Origin: Microterricola gilva
GTDB taxonomy: Bacteria; Actinomycetota; Actinomycetes; Actinomycetales; Microbacteriaceae
Reading direction: 5' to 3'
Length of the DNA stretch: 64,000 bases
Assembly: GCF_004217495.1 (NCBI RefSeq)
Contig: NZ_SHLC01000001.1
Span: 124,001-188,000, forward strand
Positions 1-9,928 of the stretch are shown piece by piece. Within the stretch, counting starts at the first letter, position 1. Every line of letters starts with the position of its first letter. Below the pieces are notes generated by a model. It had not been told where the DNA came from and ran no database searches. It saw only the letters and a list, made by a program, of their open reading frames with translations. The translations under genes and the position numbers were made by a program.

Positions 1-1
1 G

Positions 2-3000
2 GAAGAGCTGATCGCGCAGTCCGACGACTCCTCCTGGGCCCGCCTGAGCTGGGGAACCCAGGACCTGCCGCTCGACACCGTCACCATCGCCGACCCGGCC
101 AGCGTCGGCGAGCTCGACACCGTCGCGACCTCCGTCTACGACGCCTTCAACGTGACGCGCATCGCGCCGATGACCGATGAGTGGATGGCGTTCGACCAGC
201 TCGTCGTCGAGCGCTACAGCGACGCCGCGAACGACTGGGTGCCGCTCAACATCTGCACCACCGCGGCACCGTGCGTCGGCACCTTCCCCGGATACAGCTT
301 CACCGATGCTGAGCAGCTCGACACGATCGGGGTGCGCTTCACCTTCGCGGAGCGCGCCGACCGGGCGGATGTCATCACGGACCCGATCACGGATCCGGCC
401 GCCGGCTCCGGCGTCGCGGCATCCGGCAAGAGCCGCCTGATCGACCTCGAGATGCAGCTGCGCACCGAGCTGCGCTCCGATGCGAGCATCCCCGTGCTCG
501 GCACCGAGCACGACTACCGCTACAACTCGGGTGAGAAGGGCATCGTCACGAACACCGTCAACGCAACGGGCGTGCGCGGTTCCGACACGTACAGCACCGA
601 CGACGCCGACCTGATCACCATCCTCGACCGCCCGCTGAACGTCGGCCTGACCAAGCGCTTCGTCGACTACGACGAGAACATCGACGACCTCGCTCTCCAG
701 CCGGACGTCGGCTCCGTCGGCCTGCCCCAGGCCGGAACGGCGCAGAGCAAGTTCCCCCTCGTCACGGCGCTGCTCACGGCCGACAACGCGACGGAGAGCA
801 AGGTCAACGCGCTGAAGATCTCCGACCCCGACCCGACCGTCGGCGTGCAGGAGACCTTCTACGAGGACTTCAACCTCTACCGCATCGCCTCGATCACCCA
901 GCCGACCGGCACCGCATCGACGACCATCACGCTCAAGCGCGCCGGCCTGCCGGACGAGGTCATCACCTCGCTCGTCCTGGCGTACGCGCAGACGCCGACC
1001 GCGCTGTCGACCGTCACCGGGATCGTCGTCAAGCACGATGGCCGTATCGCGTCCAAGGCAACGTCGACCCTGCGCCTCGAGTACCAGCTGCGCGAGGTGT
1101 CGCGCTCGGGTGACCCGGTGACGACGACAGCCGTTCCCCTGGTCAACACGGCCATCGCGGAGCTGGAGAGCCCGGCCGCGACGCCTGGCACCCCGCCGAC
1201 CGCGATCGCCAGCGACGACATGAACGTCGTCACCCCCGACTTCGGCCTGGCCGTCGGCAAGACGATCAACCCCGCGACGCGCAGTGAGGTCAGCCCGCAG
1301 ACCGGCTACAGCGTCGCGCTGACCGGCAAGCCGTCCGGAACGGTGCGCACGACGCACATCCAACTGGATGACGCGACGCCGACCTTCTGGAACGCCTACG
1401 ACTTCGCGGGCTTCTCTGCCATCACCCTGATGCGCCCGGTTGAGCAGCTGCGGGTCTCCGTGCTCCTCGACACCGACTTCGCCCTCGCCGGCGACGGCAC
1501 GCTCGAGGTGAGCTGTGCTGGAGACAGCACGCTCGACGCCTGCTGGACGAGCGGATCCTGGGTCACGCCGACCGGCGGCAGCCGGACCGTCACGGGCGGC
1601 CAGCTGACCAACAGCTTCGGCGCCGCGTTCTCCAATGCCGATGTGCGCGGCGTGCGCTTCGAGTACCGGCGCGCCGACGACGCGAACTGGGAGCGCCCGA
1701 GCAACCCGACGGTCTCCGCCGGCTACGCCGTGTCCCGCCGCACGACCCTCCTGGTCGGTGCCGACGGCGGCGCGACGACGCTGATCCCGACGACGCGGCC
1801 CGGCGTCGCGCCCGCACCGGGCGAGACCCAGAACGGTCACACCAGCAACCTGCTCTCCGCGGTCGCGACCGGCGCGTGGAACAACAGCGGGAACAACATC
1901 TGGACCGCAGAGGCCAGTGCTCCGGCCGAGACCGTGCTGACCCACCTGGTCAACAGCATCTCCGTCACCAAGGTGCACGGCAGGGAAGACAAGGCGAACC
2001 CGGACACCAAGTTCGGCACCTTCCTCCCCGGCCAGACGATCCCGTACGTCATGGACATCGTGAACACGGGCGCGTGGCCGATGACCGGCTTCGCGCTGAG
2101 CGACCAGCTGACGGCGGATGCCGCAGGCTCGCTGCTCGTTGAGCCCAGCCAGGAGCCGGACGAGACCCCGGTCTCGCCGTACACCTTCGTGCTGAAGAAC
2201 AAGGCGGGCACCACGCTCGACTCCTCGGGGTTCAGCGCAGCGCTCGACCCGGCCACCGGCGTCATCGCGATCACCGTGCCGACCGGCTTCGTGTTCCAGC
2301 CGGGAGCTTCGCTGAAGATCAGCGCACAGCTGGCGATCCGCGTCACCCCGACCGTCGCACCGGGAACCCCGGTCACGAACGGCATCAGTGCGACGGCGGA
2401 CCGCGCCTTCGAGACCTGTGACTTCTCGACGAACGGCTCGCGCCGTTCGCCGCTCAGCAACGTGGCCACCTGCGCTTCGGAGACGACCTTCACCCCGGCA
2501 GCGGCCGCGCCGCTCCAGGTGACCAAGTCGGTCAAGGGCGTCGACGCCGGCCTCGGCGGACGTGACGACCTCGGTGTCCTCGCGCTCAAGGTCGCGACGG
2601 CCAGCTGCGCCAGCCCGAACGCCGCGGACGGCTACTACGCGACCCCCTGCGTGCCGATCACCGAGCCCGGCGGCTCCGAGCGGTGGCGCATGCGCATGAA
2701 GAACGCCGGAAACATCAGTGCCACCTCGCTGAGCAGCATCGACGTCCTCCCCAGCTACAAGGACCAGGGCGTGACCGTCGCGGGGCCCCGCGGCTCGCTG
2801 TGGGCACCGACGTTCCTCGGTGACCTGCAGACCGAGCTCTCCGGTATTGCGGATGCCGCCAAGGCCGTCGTGACGACGTACTACAGCACCACCATCCCGA
2901 ACCAGACCTGCAACGCGGCCGACATCATCGCCAGCGGTGGCACAGCCCTCAGCCCGGCCGACCCGTGCGCGGCCGAGGTCGCCGACCGTGCCGCGAACCT

Positions 3001-6000
3001 CTGGCAGCCGTATGACAACGGCCTCGATGCGTCCACCCTCGCGACGGTGAAGGCGCTCAAGTTCGTCGTCACCTTCACCGACGGCGGAGCCGTGCGCCCG
3101 GGCGAGACCGTCGGCGTCAACTTCCTGACCCAGACCGCGTGGGTCGCCCAGCAGGCCGAGGCAGCGGCGCAGGGCGTCGACCCGATTGCCTGGAACGTCG
3201 TGTCAGCGGCATCCGTCGGCGACGACAACGGTGTTGCGGTGCAGAGCTCCGTGACCCAGCCGCGTCGCGTCGGCGTCGCCATGGCCACGGGCCAGCTCGA
3301 CCTCGCCAAGCTCGTCGAGGGCGCGCAGGCCGGGTGGAGCGCGGCGCTGCCGAGCGGGTACCCGTTCCAGTTGCAGTGCACCTCTGGCGGCATCCCCGTC
3401 CCCCTCGTCGGCACCGACGGCACGACCGACCTCAGCCGCTTCTCGCTGAAGGCCGACGGCACCGTGCTGCACTACAACAACGGCAGCGGCAAGTACGGCA
3501 ACGTCACGCTCCCGTTGAACGCGAGCTGCTCGATCGTCGAGGACCCGACGGCAGTGGGCGTCGACGTGAGCTACTCGGCCGACGAGATCACGGCGCTGCG
3601 CCACTCCTTCGCCGCCAACGTCGCCAACCCCGCGTTCACCGGAACCACCGAGGTGGAGGAGATCACGGCGACGAACACCTACCTGCTCGCCGGCTTCTCC
3701 GTGACCAAGCTGGTGGATGACGGCGGCGCGGTCGACGAGGACGGCTCGGCGATCGCCTACCCCGGGCCCTACGCCTTCGGCGCCACGTGCGACTTCCTCG
3801 GCACCGAGATCCTCAACGAGACGTTCAGCCTGAACGCCGACGGGGTCAAGGAGTTCAGTGACCTGCCGACCGGAGCCGTGTGCACGGTCACCGAGACGGC
3901 GAGGGGTGGTTCGGCATCCAGCAGCTCCGTCTTCACCCAGACCGGTGAGGACCCGGTGGAGACCGCCGGCCACACGGCCACCTTCACCCTGACCGAGGAC
4001 GACGTCGCCGCCGAGCTCACGAACGAGCTCGTCATGACGAACACCTTCGACATCGGTGCGGTGACGATCACCAAGGCGTTCGCCGGGAACGGCTCGGCCG
4101 ACTGGGGCAACGAGGAGTTCACGGTTGAGCTCAGCTGTACCCTCGCCGGTGCCCAGCCGAGCACGGTCTTCTCCGACACCCACGTGCTGAGCAAGACGTC
4201 CCCGAGCTGGACGGTCGACACCCTCCCGAGCGGCGCCGCGTGTTCCGTGAGCGAGAACGCGACCGGCGGAGCGAACACCAGCAGCGTCTCGCCCGACAGC
4301 TTCACCGTCGGCACCGACGCAGCGGCACCCATCGCGGTGACGGTGACGAACACCTTCACCACCGGTACGCTGCGGGTCACCAAGGCGCTCGCAGGCGAGC
4401 CGGCCGCATCGCTGGCCCCGGCAACCGCCGGTGAGTACACCGTCGAGCTCTCCTGCACGCGGGACATCGCTGGCGTTGCGACGGCGATCAGCATCCCGGG
4501 CGGCGCAGAACGCGTGATCACCGGCGCCGGATTCGCCGAGTACACCGGGCTGCCGAGCGGCGCGGAGTGCACGGTCAGTGAGACGGGCCTCGGCCACGCC
4601 CAGGAGTCGACCCTCGACCCCGCGGACGGCACCGTTACGATCGGCGTCAACGACACCGTCGAGGTCGAGGTCACCAACACCTTCCTCAACGGATCGCTCG
4701 ACATCAGCAAGACGGTGAGCGGTGGCGGAAAGGCGTTCGCGGCCGCGAGCTTCGACGCGACGGTCAGCTGTGTCTGGCAGGGTGCAGCTGTGCCGCTGCC
4801 GAACGGCGGCGCGGTCACCCTCGTTGACGGCAACACCGTGACGATCGACGAGCTGCCGCTCGGCAGCGTGTGCTCGATCGATGAGGCGGATGCCGGCCAG
4901 ACCTCGTGGACGGCCACCCCGGCATCCGTGACAGTCGGCGACGTCGCCACCGCGGCGACGATCGACGTCGAGAACGTGTACGAGCTGGCCGCCCTGCTCG
5001 TGCAGAAGACCGTGCAGACGGGTGTCGGAGCCGGAACGCTTCCGACCCGCTTCGGCTTCAGCGCGCAGTGCACCTTCCAGGGCGCCGAGGTGCTGCCGCT
5101 CACGACGTTCACCCTGAACGACGGCGAGTCGCGCACCTTCGACGGCCTCCCGGCCCGCGCCGAGTGCACGGTCATCGAGACCGATGCGCGCGGCGCCGAC
5201 AGCACCGTCAGCACGGTGAGCGTCGTCGCCCCCACCGTCCCGCCGACGGTCGACCAGGCGACGAGCACCGTCGTCATCCCCGAGCTGACTCCGGGAACCG
5301 AGCCGCAGAACACCGTCGGCTTCACCAACCTGTTCGACTCCTCTGCGCTCGTCGTCGAGAAGAAGCTCGAGGGTGGGGCGGCAACGCTCGGCGCCGACAA
5401 GAGCTTCGACGTCACCGTCAGCTGCCAGCTGGCCGGCGAGGACCCCTGGTCGAGCACGCTCACGCTGAACGCCGCCAACGGCTTCAGCGCGAGCCTCGGC
5501 GAACTCGTCGTCGGCACGGAGTGCACCATCGCGGAGGACTCGCTGAACGGGGCGGACGCCGTGGTGATCACGCCGAACGACGGTGCCGACCTCACCACCG
5601 GAACGGTGACCATCCCGGATGCCGGCAGCACGACCGTCACCGTGAGCAACTGGTTCCTCAGCGGCTCGCTCGAGGTCACCAAGTCGGTGATCGGCGATGC
5701 CGCAGCGGCATACGGGACCGGCGACTTCGGCGTCGCGCTCTCGTGCACGCTGAACGGTCAGCCGATCGAGATCGCCGGGGGCAGCGCCCGCACGGTGAGC
5801 GCCGCCCAGCCGAAGGCACTCTTCAGCGGGCTGCCGAGCGGCGCGGAGTGTGTGCTCAGCGAGACCGAGGACGGCGGAGCCGGCGCGAGCCGGATCACCG
5901 CGGCCGACGGCAGCACCCTCGCGGCCGACGCCGCAGCGGGCTACGCCTTCACGGTGGCGACCGACCCGACGGTGCTGGCGGTTGACGACCAGCCGCAGCC

Positions 6001-6874
6001 CGCGCTCGGGGTCGAGAACGTCTTCAACTTCGCCGCACTCACGGCGACGAAGACCGTCGACTCCGCGGTGCTCGGCGCCGACGGCGAGCCGTTCGACTAC
6101 GGCTCGTTCGAGCTGGCGCTGCAGTGCACCTTCGAGGGAGCGGCCGTCACGGCTGCCGAGCCGATGACGCGCACCATCGCGGCCGGCGAGAGCGTCACCT
6201 GGACCGGGCTGCCGGAGGGCGCATCGTGCGAGGTCACCGAGACGGATAGCAGGGGCGCCATCGGCACGACGGTGACCGTCAGCCAGGGCGAGCCCGTTGC
6301 CGAGACGATTCTCGGGCGCACCGCAGTGCTGGAGCCCCTGCTCGCCGGCACCGAGGCGGCGAACACGGTGGCATTCGTGAACGAGTTCGCCGCGGCATCC
6401 CTCACGCTGCAGAAGGTCGTCGACGGCACGGCGGCCGGCACCGTGTCGCGCACCTTCCCCGTCGCGCTCTCCTGCGTGCTGGTCGACGAGCAGCACCCGG
6501 CTCCCGGCATCGTCGTCCGCGATGTGACGCACGAGATCGGTGGCACGAAGAAGCTCATCGTCACGGATGACGCGCTGCCGGCCGGCGCGGAGTGCACCGT
6601 CACGGAGACGGACACCGGCGACGCGACGCGCACCTCGGTGGCCGTCGGCGACAAGGTCTTCGACGGCACCTCCGCAAGCTTCACGCTCGCGGCAGGGGGA
6701 ACCGCCGCCGCGACCGTGATCGTCACGAACACCTTCACGGCTCCGGGCAGCGGCCTGGTCGTGACCGGTGCGGACGTCGGCCTCGCCGCAGGCGTCGCAG
6801 CGATCATCCTCGGGCTCGGCGGAGTGCTGCTGTTCGTCGCGCGCCGCCGCAAGCGTGGAGCACACGCGGCATAG
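2..6874 (+). CDS. Giant surface protein with DUF5979 repeats, 5' end cut by window edge
   Basis: The frame is open from base 2, so the start lies upstream; 2290 residues are visible. The first ~1100 residues hold DUF11/isopeptide-like adhesin segments with many 'ISDP'-type strands. From about base 3290 follow roughly ten ~110-residue DUF5979 modules, each beginning like 'VTKxVxG' and ending 'VTNTF', with a conserved 'LPxGAxCTVxET' core. The C-terminus carries an LxxTG-like sorting motif (LVVTG), a hydrophobic span and an Arg/Lys tail, as expected for sortase attachment, though it is not a canonical LPXTG. It is clearly paralogous to the protein at 12644-19405 (shared stretches such as 'TFWNAYDF', 'LKRAG', 'DRPLN'). 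By alignment with that paralogue about 740 residues are missing at the N-terminus. Role: probably an extracellular stalk or adhesin; ligand unknown. A strong terminator follows. Confidence 0.9.
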   Translation, partial: EELIAQSDDSSWARLSWGTQDLPLDTVTIADPASVGELDTVATSVYDAFNVTRIAPMTDEWMAFDQLVVERYSDAANDWVPLNICTTAAPCVGTFPGYSFTDAEQLDTIGVRFTFAERADRADVITDPITDPAAGSGVAASGKSRLIDLEMQLRTELRSDASIPVLGTEHDYRYNSGEKGIVTNTVNATGVRGSDTYSTDDADLITILDRPLNVGLTKRFVDYDENIDDLALQPDVGSVGLPQAGTAQSKFPLVTALLTADNATESKVNALKISDPDPTVGVQETFYEDFNLYRIASITQPTGTASTTITLKRAGLPDEVITSLVLAYAQTPTALSTVTGIVVKHDGRIASKATSTLRLEYQLREVSRSGDPVTTTAVPLVNTAIAELESPAATPGTPPTAIASDDMNVVTPDFGLAVGKTINPATRSEVSPQTGYSVALTGKPSGTVRTTHIQLDDATPTFWNAYDFAGFSAITLMRPVEQLRVSVLLDTDFALAGDGTLEVSCAGDSTLDACWTSGSWVTPTGGSRTVTGGQLTNSFGAAFSNADVRGVRFEYRRADDANWERPSNPTVSAGYAVSRRTTLLVGADGGATTLIPTTRPGVAPAPGETQNGHTSNLLSAVATGAWNNSGNNIWTAEASAPAETVLTHLVNSISVTKVHGREDKANPDTKFGTFLPGQTIPYVMDIVNTGAWPMTGFALSDQLTADAAGSLLVEPSQEPDETPVSPYTFVLKNKAGTTLDSSGFSAALDPATGVIAITVPTGFVFQPGASLKISAQLAIRVTPTVAPGTPVTNGISATADRAFETCDFSTNGSRRSPLSNVATCASETTFTPAAAAPLQVTKSVKGVDAGLGGRDDLGVLALKVATASCASPNAADGYYATPCVPITEPGGSERWRMRMKNAGNISATSLSSIDVLPSYKDQGVTVAGPRGSLWAPTFLGDLQTELSGIADAAKAVVTTYYSTTIPNQTCNAADIIASGGTALSPADPCAAEVADRAANLWQPYDNGLDASTLATVKALKFVVTFTDGGAVRPGETVGVNFLTQTAWVAQQAEAAAQGVDPIAWNVVSAASVGDDNGVAVQSSVTQPRRVGVAMATGQLDLAKLVEGAQAGWSAALPSGYPFQLQCTSGGIPVPLVGTDGTTDLSRFSLKADGTVLHYNNGSGKYGNVTLPLNASCSIVEDPTAVGVDVSYSADEITALRHSFAANVANPAFTGTTEVEEITATNTYLLAGFSVTKLVDDGGAVDEDGSAIAYPGPYAFGATCDFLGTEILNETFSLNADGVKEFSDLPTGAVCTVTETARGGSASSSSVFTQTGEDPVETAGHTATFTLTEDDVAAELTNELVMTNTFDIGAVTITKAFAGNGSADWGNEEFTVELSCTLAGAQPSTVFSDTHVLSKTSPSWTVDTLPSGAACSVSENATGGANTSSVSPDSFTVGTDAAAPIAVTVTNTFTTGTLRVTKALAGEPAASLAPATAGEYTVELSCTRDIAGVATAISIPGGAERVITGAGFAEYTGLPSGAECTVSETGLGHAQESTLDPADGTVTIGVNDTVEVEVTNTFLNGSLDISKTVSGGGKAFAAASFDATVSCVWQGAAVPLPNGGAVTLVDGNTVTIDELPLGSVCSIDEADAGQTSWTATPASVTVGDVATAATIDVENVYELAALLVQKTVQTGVGAGTLPTRFGFSAQCTFQGAEVLPLTTFTLNDGESRTFDGLPARAECTVIETDARGADSTVSTVSVVAPTVPPTVDQATSTVVIPELTPGTEPQNTVGFTNLFDSSALVVEKKLEGGAATLGADKSFDVTVSCQLAGEDPWSSTLTLNAANGFSASLGELVVGTECTIAEDSLNGADAVVITPNDGADLTTGTVTIPDAGSTTVTVSNWFLSGSLEVTKSVIGDAAAAYGTGDFGVALSCTLNGQPIEIAGGSARTVSAAQPKALFSGLPSGAECVLSETEDGGAGASRITAADGSTLAADAAAGYAFTVATDPTVLAVDDQPQPALGVENVFNFAALTATKTVDSAVLGADGEPFDYGSFELALQCTFEGAAVTAAEPMTRTIAAGESVTWTGLPEGASCEVTETDSRGAIGTTVTVSQGEPVAETILGRTAVLEPLLAGTEAANTVAFVNEFAAASLTLQKVVDGTAAGTVSRTFPVALSCVLVDEQHPAPGIVVRDVTHEIGGTKKLIVTDDALPAGAECTVTETDTGDATRTSVAVGDKVFDGTSASFTLAAGGTAAATVIVTNTFTAPGSGLVVTGADVGLAAGVAAIILGLGGVLLFVARRRKRGAHAA

Positions 6875-6891
6875 CCACACGGCAGTTCCCG

Positions 6892-6933
6892 CTGGCGGGC
6901 ATCGGTGCAGAGCACCGGTGCCCGCCAGTTTTT
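6892..6933 (+). terminator. Rho-independent terminator of the first giant gene
   Basis: A 17-bp stem (arms 6892-6908 and 6912-6928, one wobble pair) has a 3-base loop and is followed directly by TTTTT. It lies 18 bases after the stop codon. Confidence 0.9.
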
Positions 6934-6956
6934 GTGCGCCCCTCACAAGCCTCGGA

Positions 6957-6997
6957 TTGCGAGGATCGCTCGTTCGTGTCTAAACTGACTAGTCAGT
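6957..6997 (+). promoter_or_regulatory. Promoter with perfect palindromic operator for the ABC/YhgE/TetR operon
   Basis: A -35-like TTGCGA (6957-6962) is separated by 18 bases from TAAACT (6981-6986). Overlapping the -10 is the perfect 14-bp palindrome ACTGACTAGTCAGT (6984-6997). The third gene of the unit encodes a TetR-family repressor, so this is the obvious candidate operator for autoregulation (inference). The GTG start of the first gene follows a GGAAGGA ribosome site. Confidence 0.7.
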
Positions 6998-7027
6998 ACA
7001 AAAACGTGAACGAGCGGAAGGATCGAC

Positions 7028-7801
7028 GTGCAGTCGATAGCGCGGGCAGACAATCTCGCCCTCAGTGCAACACGCGGCCGGGTCTACGGACCCCTCAGCT
7101 GCGAGATCGGCAACGGGCTCACCGTTGTCAGCGGCGAAGCGGGGAGCGGCCGCACCAGCCTGCTGCTCACCCTCGCGGGGCGCATGAAGCAGAGCGAGGG
7201 CGAGCTCACTGTGCTCGGCCACGCGCTGCCGCGCCGGGCCCGCGCCGTACAGAAGGCGACGGCCATCGCCGGTTTCCACGACATCGACGCCCTCGAGGAG
7301 TCGGTGACGGTCGCCGCGGCGATCCGTGAGCGGCAGGCCTGGCTGGCCCCGTGGTACGCGATCGTGCCGCGGGTGGATGACGCCGCCGTGCGCCGCGTCT
7401 GCCTGCCCGTCTTCGGCGCCCCCGGCGAACCGGGCGCAACGCCGATGCCGCCGGCCGACACCGTGATCTGGGATCTCGACGAGACTCAGACCGCGCTGCT
7501 CCGCGTCACCCTGGCGATGCTCGCCGCCCCCCGCGTCTTCTTCTTCGACCAGGTCGAGCAGCTGCAGGCGCCGGAGGCGCGCGCCGCCCTCTGGGCGCGC
7601 CTGGACGCGCTCAGCCGCGGCACGGCCAGCCGGCAGCCCATCGCGGTCGTGGCATCCGTCGCCGCCCCTGACACCGCGATTTGGGCCGAGCTCAGCATCG
7701 CCCCCACCGTCATCGACATCGCAGAGAGCGGCCCCGCCGCTCGCAGCGAGCGCGACGACGCCCCCGTATCCCTCGACGACCTCATCTTGGAGCGTGCCTG
7801 A
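7028..7801 (+). CDS. Degenerate ABC-type ATP-binding protein paired with YhgE/Pip permease
   Basis: The 257-residue protein has the outline of an ABC ATPase: an N-terminal strand region, a P-loop 'GEAGSGRTS' near residues 36-44, and a Walker-B-like 'RVFFFDQ'. The key residues are altered: the Walker A lysine is arginine, the catalytic glutamate after Walker B aspartate is glutamine, and the LSGGQ signature is replaced by 'LDETQTALL'. It may therefore bind nucleotide poorly or have a regulatory role. Start is GTG with GGAAGGA seven bases upstream. Its TGA overlaps the ATG of the YhgE/Pip gene, so the two are translationally coupled. Function as an ATPase partner of an ABC-2-type exporter is inferred from context. 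Confidence 0.75.
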   Translation: MQSIARADNLALSATRGRVYGPLSCEIGNGLTVVSGEAGSGRTSLLLTLAGRMKQSEGELTVLGHALPRRARAVQKATAIAGFHDIDALEESVTVAAAIRERQAWLAPWYAIVPRVDDAAVRRVCLPVFGAPGEPGATPMPPADTVIWDLDETQTALLRVTLAMLAAPRVFFFDQVEQLQAPEARAALWARLDALSRGTASRQPIAVVASVAAPDTAIWAELSIAPTVIDIAESGPAARSERDDAPVSLDDLILERA

Positions 7802-9891
7802 TGCTCGCTGTTCTCTCGCCAGGCACCGAACTGCGCCGTTTCCGCAAGGGCGTCATGCCCAAGGTCGCCGTCGCCGTGCTGCTGTTCATCCCGCTGATCT
7901 ACGGCGCCCTCTACCTCTGGGCCTTCTGGGCTCCGACCGACGAGCTGAAGAACCTGCCCGTCGCCCTCGTGAATGAGGACGTCGGCGCGGTCAACGACGG
8001 TGAGCGCATCACGGCTGGCACCGACGTCGTCGACAATCTCGTTGAGGGCCACGACCTCGACTGGCAGGTGACGGATGCCGCAGACGCCAGTCGAGGCGTC
8101 GCCGCCGGCGACTACTACTTCTCGGTCACGATCCCGGAGAACTTCTCGGCGAACGCGATCTCTGTCGGAACCGACACTCCGGAGTCGGCGACCGTCGAGG
8201 TCGACTTCAACGACTCGAACAACTTCCTCGCCTCGACCCTCGGCGGTTCGGCCATGACCGTGCTCCGCGACTCGGTCGCCGTCGAGCTCGGCGCACAGAC
8301 CGCCGACGCACTGCTCGTCGGCCTCAACGACGCCGGCGACGGCATCCGCTCGGCCGCCGATGGCGCGACGACGCTGGCCGACGGCCTCGTCACCGCCCAC
8401 GACGGCGCCGGCAAGCTCATCGTCGGGCTCGGCTCCCTGGCCGACGGCGCAGTGAGCCTCGACGACGGTGCCGCCCAGCTGGCGGACGGTGCATCGACGC
8501 TGTCCGGCGGCCTGGCCGCGCTGAACTCCGGCTCCGCGACCCTCGCCGAGAAGTCGGGCGAACTCAGCGCAGGCGCGGCCACCCTCGCCGGTGGAATGCA
8601 GGCGGCTGCGGACGGCGCGGCGACCCTCTCGGAGAAGTCGCAGCAGCTGACCGGCGGTGCCACGGCGCTCGCCGACGGCACGGCGGCCCTCGCGGCCGGG
8701 ACCGGCCAGGTGGCCGGCAGCGTCGACCAGCTCCTCGCGGCCATGCAGGCCGCGCCGGCCGGAACCCCAGCCAGCGCGTTCCTGCCGAGCGTGCAGCAGC
8801 TGCAGGCAGGCGCGAGCGAGCTCAACACGCAGACCGGCGCCGCAGCGGCGCAGGTCAAGGGCTACGCCGGGCTGAGCGCGCAGTTCACCGCCGGAGTCGG
8901 CGAACTCTCCGGCAAGCTGACCGCAGGGGCCCCTGGCGCGCAGCAGCTCGCCGCCGGCGCCGCGCAGCTCTCGGATGGCGCGGGTCAGCTGGCCTCCGGC
9001 GTGTCGACCGCGGCATCCGGCGCTGGCAGCCTGAGCGCCGGCGCGGCCGCGCTGAGCGCAGGCACCGGCACGCTCGTCGACGGCAGCAGCCAGCTCGTCG
9101 CGGGCGGCTCGGCTCTCAACGATGGCGCGGCGCAGCTCGCCGACGGCAGCCGCGAACTCGCCGACAAGCTCGGCGAGGGCGGCGACGCCGTCCCCGTCAT
9201 GAGCGACTCCGACATCGAGACGAAGGCCGGCGTGTTCGCCGAGCCCGTCGTGCTTGACCAGAGCTGGCAGAACGAGGCGAAGAGCTTCGGTGAGGGATTC
9301 GCCCCGTTCTTCATCGCGCTGGCCACCTTCGTCGGCGCTCTGATCACGTGGTTGATCCTGCGGGCGCTGCCCGCGAGGGCGCTCGCGGCCGGAGCCAGCG
9401 GCATCCGTGCCGTCATGACCGGATTCCTGCCGGCCGTCGCGATCGGCCTCGGCCAGGTCATCATCATGATGCTGGTGCTCGTCTACGGGATCGGCCTGGA
9501 GCCGGTGTACTGGCTGGCCACCTCGGCGTTCATCTACCTGGCGACGCTGACCTTCCTCGCGCTGCAGCAGATGTTCATCATCCTGCTCGGCACGGCCGCC
9601 GGCCGCGTCGTCAGCCTCGTGCTGCTGATGCTCATGCTCAGCTCCTCCGGCGGAACCTACCCGGTCGAGACGACTCCGGAGTTCTTCCAGGCGCTGCACC
9701 CGTGGATGCCGGCCTCCTACGTCGTGAGCGGCCTGCGCGAGCTGATCACCGGCGGCGTGGACTCTAGACTGTGGCTTTCGGTGCTGGTGCTCGTCGGCAT
9801 CCTCGTCGGATCTCTCGCGATCAGCGCGTGGAGTGCAGGCAAGCAGCGGATGTGGACGGTCGCGAGGCTCCACCCGGAACTCTCGATCTAG
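7801..9891 (+). CDS. YhgE/Pip family ABC-2-type membrane protein
   Basis: This 696-residue protein has the YhgE/Pip architecture: one N-terminal membrane span (about residues 22-43), a long extracellular region, and five or so C-terminal spans from about residue 500 (ABC-2 permease-like). The extracellular region from about residue 180 to 460 is built of many heptad-like repeats of the type 'ALADGAxxL', predicted coiled coil. Family members include phage-infection proteins and subunits linked to type VII secretion or small-molecule export; the substrate here is unknown. The ATG shares its A with the TGA stop of the upstream ATPase gene. A TetR gene follows after 37 bases, which points to drug- or lipid-responsive control. 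Confidence 0.88.
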   Translation: MLAVLSPGTELRRFRKGVMPKVAVAVLLFIPLIYGALYLWAFWAPTDELKNLPVALVNEDVGAVNDGERITAGTDVVDNLVEGHDLDWQVTDAADASRGVAAGDYYFSVTIPENFSANAISVGTDTPESATVEVDFNDSNNFLASTLGGSAMTVLRDSVAVELGAQTADALLVGLNDAGDGIRSAADGATTLADGLVTAHDGAGKLIVGLGSLADGAVSLDDGAAQLADGASTLSGGLAALNSGSATLAEKSGELSAGAATLAGGMQAAADGAATLSEKSQQLTGGATALADGTAALAAGTGQVAGSVDQLLAAMQAAPAGTPASAFLPSVQQLQAGASELNTQTGAAAAQVKGYAGLSAQFTAGVGELSGKLTAGAPGAQQLAAGAAQLSDGAGQLASGVSTAASGAGSLSAGAAALSAGTGTLVDGSSQLVAGGSALNDGAAQLADGSRELADKLGEGGDAVPVMSDSDIETKAGVFAEPVVLDQSWQNEAKSFGEGFAPFFIALATFVGALITWLILRALPARALAAGASGIRAVMTGFLPAVAIGLGQVIIMMLVLVYGIGLEPVYWLATSAFIYLATLTFLALQQMFIILLGTAAGRVVSLVLLMLMLSSSGGTYPVETTPEFFQALHPWMPASYVVSGLRELITGGVDSRLWLSVLVLVGILVGSLAISAWSAGKQRMWTVARLHPELSI

Positions 9892-9928
9892 TCCGCCCAC
9901 CCCTCCCAACAGAAACGGTTGATGCCCC

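Noticed and set aside
3203-6946. Very long open frame on the minus strand opposite the first giant gene
   Set aside because: High GC and repeat codon pattern create antisense frames. The product is Arg/Gly/Ala-rich without domains, and the plus-strand frame has clear DUF5979 modules.
7801-9891. YhgE/Pip gene as a prophage remnant
   Set aside because: The family is a normal chromosomal membrane protein in actinobacteria. No phage structural, integrase or lysis genes occur in the window.
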